The notes: a model not told the origin generated them from the sequence alone. A stretch of DNA of 64,000 nt from Agapanthus africanus (GCA_030015575.1 CM057338.1:827692353-827756352), one strand, 5' to 3'. Positions 33,046 to 46,132 are shown, numbered from the stretch's first letter. Made by a program: numbers and translations.

Positions 33046-33775
33046 TTGATTTGATTTGGGTTGACATCAACATCGCTACACTGGAATAAGGTACCAGGAG
33101 CGAATCATCATCTGTCATGAGAGGATTTGGATATTTTGGTTTGGCATCTGCATTGCTGCACTGGAATAATGCCAGGAGCAACTCTTCATTTGCCCCGGGA
33201 GGATTTGGGAATTGGTTTTCTGTCGGCATCTGCATTGCTGCACCGGAATAATGCCAGGAGCGACTCATCATTCGCCGTTGGGGTATGGAATTTGGTTGGC
33301 GTCTGCATCGCTACACTAAAATATGGTACCAGGAGCGACTCATCATTCTCCGTTTGGGGTATGGGATTTGTAATTTGGTTGGCGTCTGCATCGCTGCACT
33401 GGAATATGCTACCAGGAGCGACTCATCATTCGCCACTTAGGGATTGGGGTTTGAAATTTGGTTGGCGTCTGCATCGCTACACTGGAATATGGTACCAGGA
33501 GCGACTCATCATTCGCCGTTGGGGTATGGAATTTGGTTGGCGTCTGCATCGCTGCATTGGAATATGGTACCAGGAGCGATTCATCATTCGCCGTTTGGGG
33601 TATGGGATTTGGAATTTGGTTGGCGTCTGCATCGCTGCACTGGAATATGGTACCAGGGGCGACTCATCATTCACCACTTAGGGATTGGGGTTTGAAATTT
33701 GGTTGGCGTCTGCATCGCTGCACTGGAATATGGTACCAGGAGCGACTCATCATTCGCCGCTTGGGGATTGGGGTG
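33045..33775. repeat. GyD tandem array 3, about 80-base unit
   Basis: Nine copies around GCATCGCTGCACTGGAATAT, with CCAGGAGC spaced 75-84 bases from 33093 to 33735. One orphan copy is at about 34160-34220. The unit is not obviously related to arrays 1 and 2. Confidence 0.88.
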
Positions 33776-33824
33776 CGATGGCTTAGGAGACAGGTTTAGA
33801 TCCCTATCACCTAAGGCTTTTCAA

Positions 33825-33996
33825 TTTTATGGGCCGTGAGGGTCCCATAAAAGCATTTCTCCCTACGACTTGTAAGGATCCCACAGGTGTATTTTCTCCT
33901 TAGGAGTCGTGAGGACTCCTAAGTGTGTTTTTCCTTTATGAGTCGTAAGGATCCCACAAAGATTTGTTCTCCTCATGTATCGTGAGGACACATGAG
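33825..33996. repeat. GyD 3' region hairpins with a shared loop
   Basis: Perfect stems at 33825-33852 (9 bp, TTTTATGGG), 33899-33923 (9 bp, CTTAGGAGT) and 33972-33996 (7 bp, CTCATGT) enclose loops containing CGTGAGG. Two further copies (about 33862-33890 and 33935-33960) keep CGTAAGGAT-like loops but weaker stems. Confidence 0.75.
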
Positions 33997-34514
33997 TGGG
34001 TCTTCTCAATGGAGCATAATTCCAAAGGCGGAGACCAGCCGCGTAACTGGTGATTACGGTGGGGCATGAGGGTGATGAGAATTATTTGAGCCCGTGGATT
34101 GTATACGGTAGTCAATTTGGGGACTAACCGTAGGGCTAGGAGAATTTTGAAAAATTGGATTTTGGTTGGCGTCTGCATCGCTACACTGGAATATGGTACC
34201 AGGAGCGACTCATCATTCGCCGTTTTTTTTTTTTGTTTTACCGCGATTACTCTATCATTTCAGCTTTTCTTATCGCAAAGGTCGCAATTGCCCTATCATT
34301 TCGGCTATTTATTCGCGGTTGCCCCATCATTTCGTCTTTATTTTCATTTTCATTTTTACTCGCTGATTTTTATTGTAAGTTGCCCTATCATTTCGTCTTT
34401 TCTTTATTTTTCTTTTATTTACACAATTTTTGTTTATATACACACATTTTTTTATATTTATTAATTTATTTTTACATTCCCAGTTTAACGACTTAGAGGT
34501 CGACTGTTCCCAGT
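33997..34514. other. GyD untranslated stretch with short degenerate repeats
   Basis: Holds the orphan array-3 unit, then four copies of a CCCTATCATTTCG motif between about 34250 and 34400 in T-rich sequence, and a 33-base pair of repeats around CCCAGTTTAA at 34480-34545. No gene is seen. Confidence 0.6.
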
Positions 34515-36592
34515 TTAATGACGTGGTGGTCGATTGTTTTCAGTGAAAGGTAGATGTCTGAGAGAATCAGTTTCACGAAGATCTTCGATCTCCGTTTGTG
34601 TAAAATTGGCGGTTGCGACTTGACTGTTTATTAACACGCCTTTGGACAGTTCTATCTCTCCTGCCTTGTATTGCTTTTCGACCCAATCTTTGAAGACGAA
34701 GCAGTCCTCAATGGCATGACCTATCACTCTGTGATAGGGGCGGTATTTGGGGTCGTCGGTCATATTCGCTTCCTGCGGTCTTTTTGATTCTGGTAGTTGT
34801 AGACCGTTCCTCAGGGCGTCTTTGAATATTTTACGGATTTTGTCCCTTCTGAAGGAATAGACCTTGTCCAGCTTCTCTTTCAGTGGAGATTCTCCTCCCT
34901 CTCCGAACACTGGCTTCCAAGGCTGGTTGGCACTAGGCCCGCTTATCCCTTGCTTATTTCGGTTAGCCGAAGTGTTGAAAGACTCAGAATCGTCGGGATT
35001 TCCACCTTTGCGATTATCGTCATTTCGGTTTCTCCAGGACCTATTGTTATTTTGGGAGTCAGAGGAGGACTCCTGCTTTGAGCGTTCCAACATCTGGACT
35101 TTCATGGTCAGCTCTTAGAATGTTTTGAGACCCGCGGTGTATAGAAACGGGGCCATCCAATTGTTGAGATTTCCGACGAGGAGACTGACAGATTGGTCCT
35201 GCTCTATCGGCAGTTCACATTTGACGGAGAGATAGCGCCATCGGGTTATAAAATCCGTACCGCTTTCGTTGTTCTTGGGCTTGGTCCTTACAAGCTCGGC
35301 AATGGTGATCTTATCGCTGATGCTCATGAACCTTTGTCGAAACAAAGATTCCATTTGGACGAAAGTAGTAACGGAGCCATCCGGTATGCTCGCGTACCAG
35401 TCGAAAGCAACATCGGTCAAGCTATTAACGAACTGGCGGAGGAGAAGCGCATCGCTGCCCCCAGTGTTCCCGCATGAGGCTTTAAAGTAGGCGATGTGCT
35501 GATTCGCATTTCCTATCCCATCGAATCTTCCGAATTTGGGGATGATATAGCCGCTAGGAAATTCTACCAGATCATACTGAGCAGGATATGGTCTCCCACT
35601 ACTGCCGATATCTTTTTGTGCTTCGGCTTCGGCCACCAATGTTTTGACTTTGCCGACAACCAAATCCATGATTTGATCTTGAGTTAGCGGGCTACTGTCA
35701 TCGGTAGCCAAGACATCTCCCGAGATAGGATGCGACTGATTTTCATGCGGTTCGCCCACTTTTGTATTTGAAGGAATAGGCGTCGGCTGCTTTGGGGCAT
35801 CATTTCCCGGTTCACGAGCAGAACCCTGCGCTTGATTGGGCGGCTGAGAGGCAAGTTGGGCTATGAGCTGTAAGACGACGTTTGTCAAGTCGTCAATTTT
35901 TGAGTAAAGCTTGGCCATCTCCTTGTCTTTGTTTCTGAGCTGCTTTCAGAGCTCTTGGAGAAGTTGCTGCTCTGCGTTCTTGGGATGAAAGATTGGCTCA
36001 TCTTCGCTTTCTGAGCCCGGCTCCTCATGAACTGAGCTCTCTCTCTGCTTATCAACCTCACTGGGAGGGTCTTCATTACCTTCCATAGGAGGCTGGCCTT
36101 AGAATGTGGCAGCCATGTTCACACCAGATTGGATTTGGGATGTGGTGGCCCCGTCCTTACTCTTGCTGCGCGTGCCACCATGTAGACAGTGTAGATAAGG
36201 CATTCAGCCATCCCCTCATCTTTGGCGGGGTAACCCTGTTCCTCGAACCTCATGAGGTTCATCTTAGCAGGAGCCCTAGCCCTTTTATTGGCTCTGTATC
36301 TGAGCCTTTTCTGCCTTAGCTTCTCAATTTTAAAGGCTTGGCGGGCATCTGTTTCCTGGGAAGCCACCGTGAGTCGATTAGCGGGGAGCTTAGAGAAGAC
36401 ACCCGATCGAGCAGTTGTCAAGGGCACCGCCGGCGCTTGCTCGGGATGCCTTGTTGCTTTGCTGCTGTTGATGGCCTTGCCCCCAGCTGGGGCCAAGGAA
36501 AGTCGTTCAAACACCGACTTGCGTTTGAGTTGGGGCATCTTCGAGACCACCACATTTGGCCTCTTGCCTTTCGAGACCGGCTTGTCTGTCAC
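34515..36592 (-). pseudogene. GyD gag (gypsy, Tat-like; broken)
   Basis: Read on the minus strand. The N-terminal basic part is at about 36120-36590. The gag core, at about 35115-35918, has FPSGYIIPKFGRFDGIGNANQHIAYF, LLLRQFVNSLTDVAFDWYASIPDGSV and FRQRFMSISDKITIAELVRTK; this is the retrotransposon gag (PF03732-type) fold of plant gypsy elements. The C-terminal part, at about 34515-35105, has YRPYHRVIGHAIEDCFVFKDWVEK, a conserved tail in Tat-type gag. Nothing resembling pol follows. It has a few breaks. Confidence 0.85.
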
Positions 36593-36873
36593 CGGGCCTT
36601 AAGGTGCAGGGATGGCATTAGCCGATACAAACAGGATAGAGCCGAATGGTAGCGGCGGCTTTTCCCATTGTCCCCCGAGACTGGCCGGAAGGACCATCCT
36701 GGCGTCCATCTTCATCGTGTAGAAGATGGGAGCTGAGTTCATCTTCGGAGACATTGTTGAAAGGTGATTTCTTGAAAATCCTGCATGAAAGAGCATTATT
36801 TTAGTATAAATATAGATATTTATATTGATTGAGTTCGCATGAACGTTTAACCCGAAATATGAGAGGAGAGATT

Positions 36874-36892
36874 GGTCCCACCGGGCGTGCCA
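36874..36892 (-). other. GyD primer binding site
   Basis: Minus strand TGGCACGCCCGGTGGGACC, a few bases inside the LTR end. It differs from both the tRNA-Asp and initiator-Met sites in this window. I do not assign the tRNA. Confidence 0.7.
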
Positions 36893-36897
36893 GAATC

Positions 36898-37246
36898 TGT
36901 AGGGTGTTTTTCGTCACCCCATTGAGATGGAAATACGCGCGCGCTTGTCAGGCGTATTACATATTCCCCCTGCCTAGGGTAGGCCGGGGTTTATTGATTG
37001 TGGGGATCTGAATCTCCGGCGGCCGCAAACTAAGCTTCCGTTAATTACCCCTCGCCTTTAGAATGAGGGAACCTCCGATTGACGGGTTAAACTGGTCATG
37101 CGAACTCAATGTGCAGTGTTGTGTTTTGAAGGGGTTTTGGATATATCGGGGGCCCCGCAGAGTTTTTACGGGGGTCCCGCTACCCGGATAGCGGGCTGGG
37201 GGTCAAGGGGGCTAGCATCCCCCTTGCGGGGTGCGGGGCTCTGGGC

Positions 37247-37293
<47 letters not shown>

Positions 37294-37484
37294 CATATGT
37301 ATACATATGTACACACACGCTATGAGCGCTAGCGCGCCACGTGTCAGCATGTGGGCACTCGAGCGCTAGCGCTCTGGGCGCAAGAGCACTAGCGCACCAC
37401 GTGTCAGCACGTGGGATCTCGAGCAGCAAAAGGGACTTGGTCCCTGCAATGGGAGTTGTACTCCCAGAAAGGAGCACTTATTAT

Positions 37485-37541
<57 letters not shown>

Positions 37542-38239
37542 TTATATATGAGGAGTTAAACTCCTAAGATGTTTTGAAGCTGATGAAGGGCTTCTCCCCT
37601 TGAGCCCTAGTTCTTCCCCAAAGTGGGGTTTCTGGAGATGGGTCTCCTTCTTCTTCCTTTGTTGGCCGGATCTTGAAGATCAAGAAATATGAGATTCTAA
37701 AAATCTCTCCTTTCTGAGATCTGATGGCAGATCTGAGTTCCCCTTTATGGGTTTTGTGGTGAAAAACTATTTAGTTTTGGAAAAGGAAGAGTAAAACTCT
37801 TGATTTAATTAAAAAAAAGATGAAGGTTTAGAACCTTGAGGAAGAAGAAGATCACAGATCTAGATTTTTCTTTGGAGAGAGAAAAAGTTGTTGGGATATT
37901 TTCATTATCCTTGCCTTTATAGGCTATACACTTTACATATAACCCCTTGAGCTTTACAAAAATGGCATTTTAGCCATCTTATGGCTCATGTGCCATTTCT
38001 TTTTGCACATAAACCATGGGCTTACAAAAATTTGGCTTTATGCCCATTTCGCATACATTCATGCATAAAAAATTACATAAAAAATTATTTATTACATGAT
38101 CTATATTTTGGCATGGAGGAGGCTGGCCGCGGGCTCGACTTGGGCATGGGCCCGCTTGACCTGGACTTGGGCCCACCTGGCTTGGGGGTTGATCTTGACT
38201 TTGACTCGGTCAACCGGTGTGCAAATTTTTACCCCAACA
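36898..38239 (-). repeat. GyD 5' LTR (1342 bases)
   Basis: Same limits as the other GyD LTR but with only two G-box units and with (TA)n runs at 37248-37289 and 37490-37533 where its partner has minisatellite and (TG)n. The hairpin string is repeated at 37432-37861. Confidence 0.92.
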
Positions 38240-38244
38240 TGTAT

Positions 38245-40600
38245 CTCTTTATATCTCAACTTCGCGGAGAAACCTATCTCCCGAAATGAGCAATACCTGT
38301 CTTAGAATATGTCTGGATATCTGATGGGACCCAGTTCACAAATGAACTCCAAATCTAGCAAACTTCTTAGACTGTATCATCCACTGAATTTAATCAGTAT
38401 CCTGTGCCATACCTTCCTCAGTATTCGCTTGGACCACCTGTCCAACATACCGTCCCTCAAAAGAGGGAAAACTAAAACTCTGACAGTCACTCTGTCATCC
38501 AGGTCATCTTGGAAGCCTAGAATGATAACCGTCTCCCGAAAGAGTCTGCCGTTACCAAATCCTTAGAACATCCACTTATGTTCATAAACTTCTTCCCAAT
38601 GTTTCTCCAGGATTAGATTAATATATATGCTTATTGCAGCTAGTGCAAAAACAACATCTGGTGTGGTACTTGACATCATATGATTGACTCAATTTCCTAA
38701 GAAAGTGATATGCCAATCATGCAAATCTCTCTCTTCTATAGTCTGTAAGACATCCTTTAGAGAGGGTGACTCCATCACCTGTAGGTACTCCACCATGCCA
38801 GGAGTCAACCATTCTAAAACACATTTAGAATAATGTCAAAGCACCCAGGTTAGGACACTTCTCAAATCTAGATTTAAAACCATATATCTAGTAACCAGAA
38901 ACCCTGATATTATATCCATATCCTATGTGGAGAAACAACTTTGTGACAACCACAGTATAACCGATCGTAGTATAGCAATTTCACTTCCTATAAAGTGCAT
39001 AATACTAGGACATCACACCCTAATACCTTCTTACCAGATCTATCTCCTATTCTGATGAGGTCAAACCCTATGACTGTCACATCAAAAATAGATGATCTAT
39101 CTCCGCTATATCTGCTTTAGTCTATAAATAGACACAAGCTACTTGTCCACTATGCTTTCGCTGCTCCCACTGACTACAACAATCCTCTAGTAGAGTCATA
39201 TACACGTGTACTTCTAAACCTAGTTTAGAACGACGCTATACTCATCCTCCTGCCGGGTCTCATAGTCTAGAACAGCAGCACTGGAAAGTCTGGGTAAACA
39301 AGAACCTCCCTGTCACCGTCTCTGAGAAGACCGAAGTACCTATCGGGATCCTGAGGTTGCCCACCATATCTGCGGAGTGGCTAATGGAATGTCAAAACCA
39401 ATTGAATCTTTAGGTTCTATTAAATTTTCAGTAATCGTTTGTTGTTCTGCAATCACTTCCAGTTCTACCATACTCCACTTATGTTTTCTGAAAAGAATCC
39501 ATTTTACTAAAACTGTGGCGAGTGAAGAACAATATATCTATTGATCTTATAGATGGTAGAAAGTTAACCCTCGACATAGCCCAGGATAACCCACAAACAA
39601 CCATTACTGAAACGTGCCTTGAGTTTATCCAGAGTCTGGTTTTAAGCATAAGCCGGACAATTCCATATACCTTAACATCGTTAAGATATGAACCATTTTA
39701 TATACAATATAGAAACAGAGGCACTAATTTGATTAGAACCATATTCAAATCATGCAGCTGTCTCCAGTATATGTCAACTAAGTGGAATAAGGCCAAGCGG
39801 CATTACTCATCTAGGAGTGTATCCACATATGAGTAACCTGAAAGAGAAGCAAGTTCTCAAAACCATTACTATCAACGGAATACCTAGCACAAGTATCTAC
39901 ATCTTTGATCACCTTGAAAAATCCTGATACTTACAACATGTGGTTCTCTACTTTATTCATATACCTGTAACTTCTCAAAATTTGGACATTATATTTCAGT
40001 GAAATACATATCTAAAAACTAGAGAAGTCATAAGTAAACAAAATACAGTACGAGTACCAACCCCTTTGTCATAATGGACACTGGACAACATACAATACAT
40101 TGTATAAGTCCCCTGAGTTAAATAACTCATACCCTGTGCGTCGTAGGTTGAAAACTGTACTATGGTTAAGAAGATTTACACCGTTGTTGAATACTCCTTA
40201 CCTAACATCAACTGATATAGGTAAATGTCATAGACATAATTTCAAAAAGTTATATCTCACTTTATAAAATAAACGTACAGATATATCAATTTGAAACTGA
40301 TGTATAACTACGGATATTCAAAACCAAAAAATTTGCCGTCAGGCAAAACCCAGGTGATTTTCTCAAATATTACCAATGACAACGAATTCCGATATAATGA
40401 GAATATAATCACCTAGTTCCCAATATTCTACTCCCACTCATCATCTTTAACATTATACAGATGTGAGAATCAAAGTTGGTAAATACATACCCTGGAGTCA
40501 GAATCTAATTAGGAAATCAGTTTTCAATTAACAACACACAGTGAAACTGAAACATGAAAATGTTTCAAAGGGGTATCCGGGTATTCTAGTAATGCCTCTT
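38245..40600 (-). pseudogene. CopA pol, heavily decayed
   Basis: Minus-strand copia sequence recognisable at DNA level by comparison with CopB and CopE. RNase H is near 38290-38560 (TTAGAATATGTCTGGAT, ATGGGACC), RT about 38900-39250, integrase about 39480-39960 and protease near 40400-40600. Many breaks; far older than CopB or CopE. Confidence 0.7.
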
Positions 40601-40649
40601 CCACTATCCATTTTCATGACTGTAACCGTATATTTCCTTGCCACCTCTT

Positions 40650-41430
40650 GAATCTCTTTATTTGTCTTTACATATTACCTTCTGTACACCACCCTTAGGC
40701 TAAATGGTTTTCTTCCTTCACTATCATTCGACACCAGCCTATGCTTTGGAAGAAGACTATACAATAAGCGTAATAGGTGTACCCTCCTAATCCTAGAAGC
40801 CCTCGCAACCTGAGATAAGGTAAAAATAAAAGACAACTGAATAATTCTTATTCTATTTCTCCTGAACCAGAATCCATCCTCGAACTGGAACAAGTTCCTT
40901 CGAGTTCGTATGTAACTATACGATGGATTATCCAATAAATGTGGATATTCGTAGTGATATAGAATGTTCAAGAGAAATGCAAAAGTGAAGTAAGAGTGGC
41001 GATGATATACGCGGATTCGTCGTGAATAATAGCAGTCGCATTTTACTTTGCCCTATTTCTAATCCCTTTATTTGTCTTTACTTATTATCTTCGGTACACC
41101 ACACTTAAGCTAATTGGTTTTCTTACTTCCCTACCTTTCGGTACCAGCCTATGGTTTGGAAGAAGACTATCCGATAAGCGTTATAGGTGTACTCTCCTAA
41201 TACCAGGAGCCCACACAACCTGAGAGAAGGTAAAAGGAAAAGACAACTGAATAATCCTATTCAATTTCTCCAGAACCGGAAATCATTCTCGAATCTGAAA
41301 CAAGTTTCTTCGAGTTCGTATGTAACTATACGATGGTCATAACAAATAAATGTGGATCTTCGTAGTGATACGGAATGTTCCGAAGAAATGCAAAGGTGAA
41401 GTAGGAGTGGCGATGATATATGCAACTATG
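40650..41430. repeat. Direct duplication of about 370 bases in CopA
   Basis: About 40650-41019 and 41056-41430 are direct repeats, by eye about 85% identical (shared GTTCGTATGTAACTATACGA and ATGGTTTTCTT blocks). They sit between protease and leader, where gag would be. I recognise no coding sequence and no match elsewhere in the window. Confidence 0.75.
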
Positions 41431-41519
41431 ACAATCCAAAAGCCTTTGTGATTTAAGAAGGTTCGGTTAACTTGGTTCATGAGTTTTAGTCTAGGGCCGG
41501 GCCATGGTCGCTGCCAAAG

Positions 41520-43013
41520 AGAGAGAGAAAAGAAACACTCAGCGTGCACTCTAACCTAGATCAGAATGGTTAAATCACTTTATCTAATCAGGATATCTCC
41601 CACTGTATCCTCGAACTCTTCTCCAAACCCAAAAGGAGAATTAGTCGGGGTCATCTAAAATCACCCGGGGAATAAACTTACTCATCAGTGGGAATCGGGA
41701 TCCAACTATCATCGTATGATAACTTGATGGAAGCCAATCAAGTTATCACACTCCAGAAGGTATGCGCATGCCTGGCAAGTTTCAGTTTCTATAGAAACTC
41801 CCGATGTGGATTTTTGCCCCATGCTATTATGACCTTGACGAAGGCCAACAAATCATAAGTCACATGTCAAGTTCTACCCATCATTGTCCAAATTAATCCA
41901 AACCCACCTGTACTCGCCATTGACGAAGGCCAACAAAGTTGTACGACTGCCCTAGATTAATGCAAATCTATGCAACAGAAAAGTAACACATAGCTACCAT
42001 ACACTATGCCTTGACGAAGGCCAACAAACATAGCATGAATACTAAGCGCTGCCCGTCTGAAATGACCGAGGGTTACGACTGGTTTTTGGCGAAAAACCTT
42101 TTAACGTAATGAACTTGATATCGCTGAAGGAATCAAAGTGGTTTTATAAAAGTATAGTGGCGAAAACTTTTTCTAAAGAGGTCAGTCCCGGTGAAGGGAT
42201 CTTGGCTCTTTCCTCATCGAATGAGGTGCAGGATATTCTAAACTGAATACTACGATGCAAAGCAAAAATAATTGATTATGGTGAAGTTATTACGCTGACG
42301 CAAACTTCTGCCCAAGGGGTCACTCCCGATGAAGGGATCTCGGCCCTTGCCTCGTCGAATGTGGTGCAGGATATTCCAAATCGAATACCACTGTGCAAAA
42401 CAAAAGAAAACGTATGTAATGTCTGTTTTTAAAAATACTTGATTCCAACAATATCAAATAGGTTTTTTTTATCTTTGCATTGATCAGAATCAACGCAGTC
42501 CCATCAATTAAACATATCATACCATAGAAAGGAACGAAAAATATGATATACGTATATACCACCCGCATTCGCTACTGGGCCCCGTCATTACCCGTTAGGT
42601 TACTTAATTAACGACAGAGCGGGGGCTGGAATAGCGCTGGTGCAAAACATATACAACATCTACTAGGATATATATAAATATATATAACATTCGTCCCAGG
42701 CATGATATAAAGTAACATTTCATAATCTCAGCCAAGCAACACAGAGTGGTAGATAATCCTAGAGCCTCGGGTTTCATTTGAGCCGCAAATGAGACCCGAC
42801 GTTCTCTGTCGTGTGGATAGCATGTGCAATGAAAACCTAGACCCCTATGAGCGCGGCAAGTTACCCGCCAATCCCAGAAGCGAGGCAACCCCAATCAACA
42901 ACATGAATGGGACACCCAGCACTCCATGGAATCCGGTAACTTGAGCACCCCTCCTTGGGTCAACCTATATCCCTTACGGGTGCGGCGAATAGCCCGCCAA
43001 TTATAGAGTGAGG
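41520..43013 (-). other. CopA 5' leader, cut by CopF
   Basis: Same plan as the other copia leaders: conserved-core hairpins at about 41822-41860, 41908-41949 and 42000-42040; duplicated modules at about 42172-42266 and 42312-42408. The primer site and CCGCGG cassette would lie beyond CopF and are not in the window. No gene is seen. Confidence 0.75.
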
Positions 43014-43911
43014 TGTTAGTTGTATGTATGGCCTAGAGGCCATTGTTGTACATGACTGTATATTACAATGGATGCTTGGACATATATAGGGAGTACTTTC
43101 TTGCTCGACATGATAGTATGCTATCTGGTTGCTCTTTATCTTAACATGTAGAATAGTATTGTGATATTGTCTTTCTCTCACATGTTGATAAAGCCTTTAG
43201 AATGTGTGCTTGACCACCAGGACTATGATGGAGATCATACTAATGGGGCCAGGGTAGTCCATAAGTTCATCCTTTAATTGTTCCTAGTCGAAGGTGTATC
43301 GAGACGGGGAATCGATATTCCAGAGTAGACTAGCGTATACGCTTCTTGACCCATATGATGGGAGATGGATGATCCCATATCCATTGGTGTTTGACATCAA
43401 AGATGGTATATGGGTGCTCAGTGGAGACTGTGTAAACTGAAAAGGACTCGCTAAGAACTCCTAGATGGTATTATACCTGACGTCAGATAGCAGTTCTCTG
43501 GTGACACTGGTACAGGTTAGTCTGTAGACCCGAGATCGTCATAGAGTCTTGTGTGATTCCCACTGTGCTTTGATTTCTACCTTACCACATTCAAGAGAGT
43601 GTGCAAAACGGTGGTTTTTGGGTATAGCCCCGAGTCATATGGAGGCAATGAGCGATGGGAGGGGATTCGTCTCTCCTGGTATTGGGGGTTGATGTTGCAC
43701 TGTGCTCGATTGGCTATAACAGGAAGTCCCTGGCCAGGACTGATACTGAGATTTACTGGTAAGTGTTATCATTAGTTTCTCGACCCGTTATGAGCCTCAT
43801 ATCGGCATGACTTATCAAGTTATTGGGGTCTGACGTTTACCACCCATAGACTCGATATGTGACATATCAGACGAAGAGACCGGACTGTACGGTAGTGTTA
43901 CTTATTGGATT
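43014..43911 (+). repeat. CopF 5' LTR, first part
   Basis: Starts TGTTAGTTGTATGTATGGCC, inserted in the CopA leader. CopE interrupts it, with the GGATT duplication at 43907-43911. Confidence 0.88.
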
Positions 43912-46132
43912 TGTAGGGTTCCTAGGCACTCCAAGGAGGTCTCACAAGGTATCAACCATGCCAATTTCAAAAAATCTAGGTGCCGAGAAACCCTAATACG
44001 GATCGTTGGCTAGAAATCTAGGCGAAAAAGAAACTAGTTAACAACTTAACTAAAGTTTAAACGGAAATACAACCTTTGTAGATCCGGTGCTCCACCTCCA
44101 TAGCTTCGCAACGAAGTCCCCTCGCTGTCCATATGAATTCGCGGGCTCTAGCGTCGGCTTCGTCGGAGAAATGGCGAGCTAGGTCGTCGATGTCCATGCC
44201 GAAGATGATCTACGTCGAGGCATCGCTAGATCAAGCTCCACCTTCACCAAGCCATGAAAACTTGTGAAGGAAACACCCTATACTACTTGGCAAGAGGTAG
44301 AGGATGAAGAAATAGGAAGTGGGTTCACTTTAGAATTGGATTTCTCACTCTTTATCATCACTTGCCATTAATGGAGCAAGCTTTCTTCCATGAAGAAAAA
44401 TGAAGAAGAAGAAGAAAAATGTTATGATAAGAATTAATTAAAATAGAAAAGAAAATCCATTCTTATCATAACTCTTCCCATGGTTAAGTGTAGAGAGAGA
44501 ACTATAGTTAAGTGGAGTGGTTAGGTTTTAACATGAGACAAAATGGTGACTTAATGAAAGCTTCATGAAGCTTCATTTACAAACAAAGAAAAGCCACCAT
44601 TTTCTCACTCTTTTTTTTTTTCCAAATGAATAACTAAATAAAATAAATGAATAAGAAAATAATAAACCCTAACCACTCATAAAACCATGGTTCAATCTTT
44701 ACACAAACCCAAGTTTGCATGCATCATCAAACATGATACAAGCAAGTGCACAAAATCATATCGCATATGCAATGCGCACATCCGAGCGAGAAAATCCATT
44801 TAAAGTGAACCGATACTAGTTAATGCAAAGTAATATATCAAATATATAATTATGCATTAAATCATTAAATCAACACTTGATTTAACGATCCGGTCATATC
44901 GTATATAACCGACTAGTATCCTATGTACCGATTTATTGAATCAATCATTGATTCGATAATTAGGGTATATCGCATATAACCTAATCGATACATTTATCGC
45001 GAGAATGTAATACGGTATCACATACACGCATTACTCTCGGTCCCGCACATATCTTATATGCGCTCCTATTTCGTTTCGCTTGAGCCAGGAAACCTCTGTG
45101 TAGGACTCTAAAGACTCGTCAATATGCCGGCAGCGGATGATGATCATATCAAACATCCACAAGCCGCAAGCGGTCTGCTAAACGTAACGGCCACCCGGGT
45201 ATTGAGCGATCAGAAGATCGACGAGCAAGCCCGCTCACACTCCTGTGAATCCAACCAGTAACACTTACCGTACAGTCCGGTCTCGTCGTCTGATATGTCG
45301 CATATCTTGCCTAGGGGTGGTAAACGTCAGACCCCAATAGCTCGATAAGTCGTGTCGATATGAGGCCTATAACAGTTCGAGAAACTACTGGTAACACTTA
45401 CCAGTAAATCTCAGCAACCCTGGCCAGGGATTTCCGGTTATAGCCAATTGAACACAGCGCAACATCAACTCCCTATACCGGGAGAGACGAATCCCCTCCT
45501 ATCGCTCATTGCCTCCATGTGACTCGGGACTGTACCCAAAAACCACCGTTTTGCACGCCCTCTTGGACGTGGTAAGATGGAAATCAAAGCACAGTGGGAA
45601 CCACACAAGACTCTATGACGATCTCGGGTCAACAGACTACTCTGTACCAGTGTCACCAGAGAACTGCCATCTGACGTAAGGTATAATACCATCTGGGAGT
45701 TCTCGGCGAGTCCATCCAGTGTACCCAGTCTCTACTGAGCACCCGTATATCATCTCTGATGTCAAACACCAATGGATATGGGATCATCCATCGCCCATCT
45801 GTATGGGTCGAGAAGGTATACGCTAGTCTACTCTGGTATATCGATGCCCCGTCTCGATACACCCACGACTAGGGACTTTGAAGGATGTACTTATGGACTA
45901 CCATGTCCCGACTAGTATGATCCGCATCATAGTCCAGGTAGTCAAGTACACATCCTAAGGGCTTTACCAACATGTAACAGAGAGACAATCAGTATATACG
46001 TTAAGGTAAAGAGTAACCAGATAGCATACTATCATGTCGAGCAAGAAAGTCCTCGCTATATATGTCCAAGCATCCACTACAATATACATCCTATGTATAG
46101 TAATGGCCTCTAGGGCATACATATAACTAACA
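43912..46132 (-). repeat. CopE 3' LTR
   Basis: 2221 bases, TGTAGGGTTCC to ACTAACA on the plus strand. Its hairpin string lies around 44830-45070, including ATTAAATCAA paired across a CAC loop. Confidence 0.93.

Larger units (their letters stand above)
29508..38239 (-). mobile_element. GyD, gypsy-type LTR retrotransposon with gag only
   Basis: Minus-strand element with LTRs 29508-31153 and 36898-38239, target duplication TGTAT at 29503-29507 and 38240-38244, primer site 36874-36892 and polypurine tract near 31154-31168 (GATGAGGGGGCAATT in element sense). The interior has gag on the right and, to the left, a 3-kb 3' region made of tandem arrays and hairpins. No protease, RT or integrase is visible, so it is non-autonomous. 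The gag type and the arrays in the 3' region recall the Tat/Ogre group, where such arrays are known. LTR flanks differ by about 3%. Gag is broken in a few places. Confidence 0.9.
6154..43013 (-). mobile_element. CopA, old Ty1/copia backbone, split by nested insertions
   Basis: These are remnants of a minus-strand copia element: LTR at 6154-7369 and 28391-29396, RNase H end at 29397-29507, the rest of decayed pol from 38245, an odd duplicated stretch at about 40650-41430, and a leader at about 41520-43013. It is interrupted by CopB (with CopC) and GyD, and its leader is cut by CopF; its other LTR is not in the window. It is heavily broken, with many breaks. One caveat: the LTR is preceded by CCAC, exactly as where a copia LTR meets its primer binding site. 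It could therefore instead be the 5' LTR of another element lying to the left. Confidence 0.65.

Noticed and set aside
31235-33799. Many overlapping ORFs of 60-184 residues on both strands
   Set aside because: They are translations of the tandem arrays, whose units lack stops in some frames. The repeated words account for the peptides.
34864-36652. Plus-strand ORFs of 60-116 residues
   Set aside because: They are shadows of the GyD gag, which is recognisable on the minus strand.
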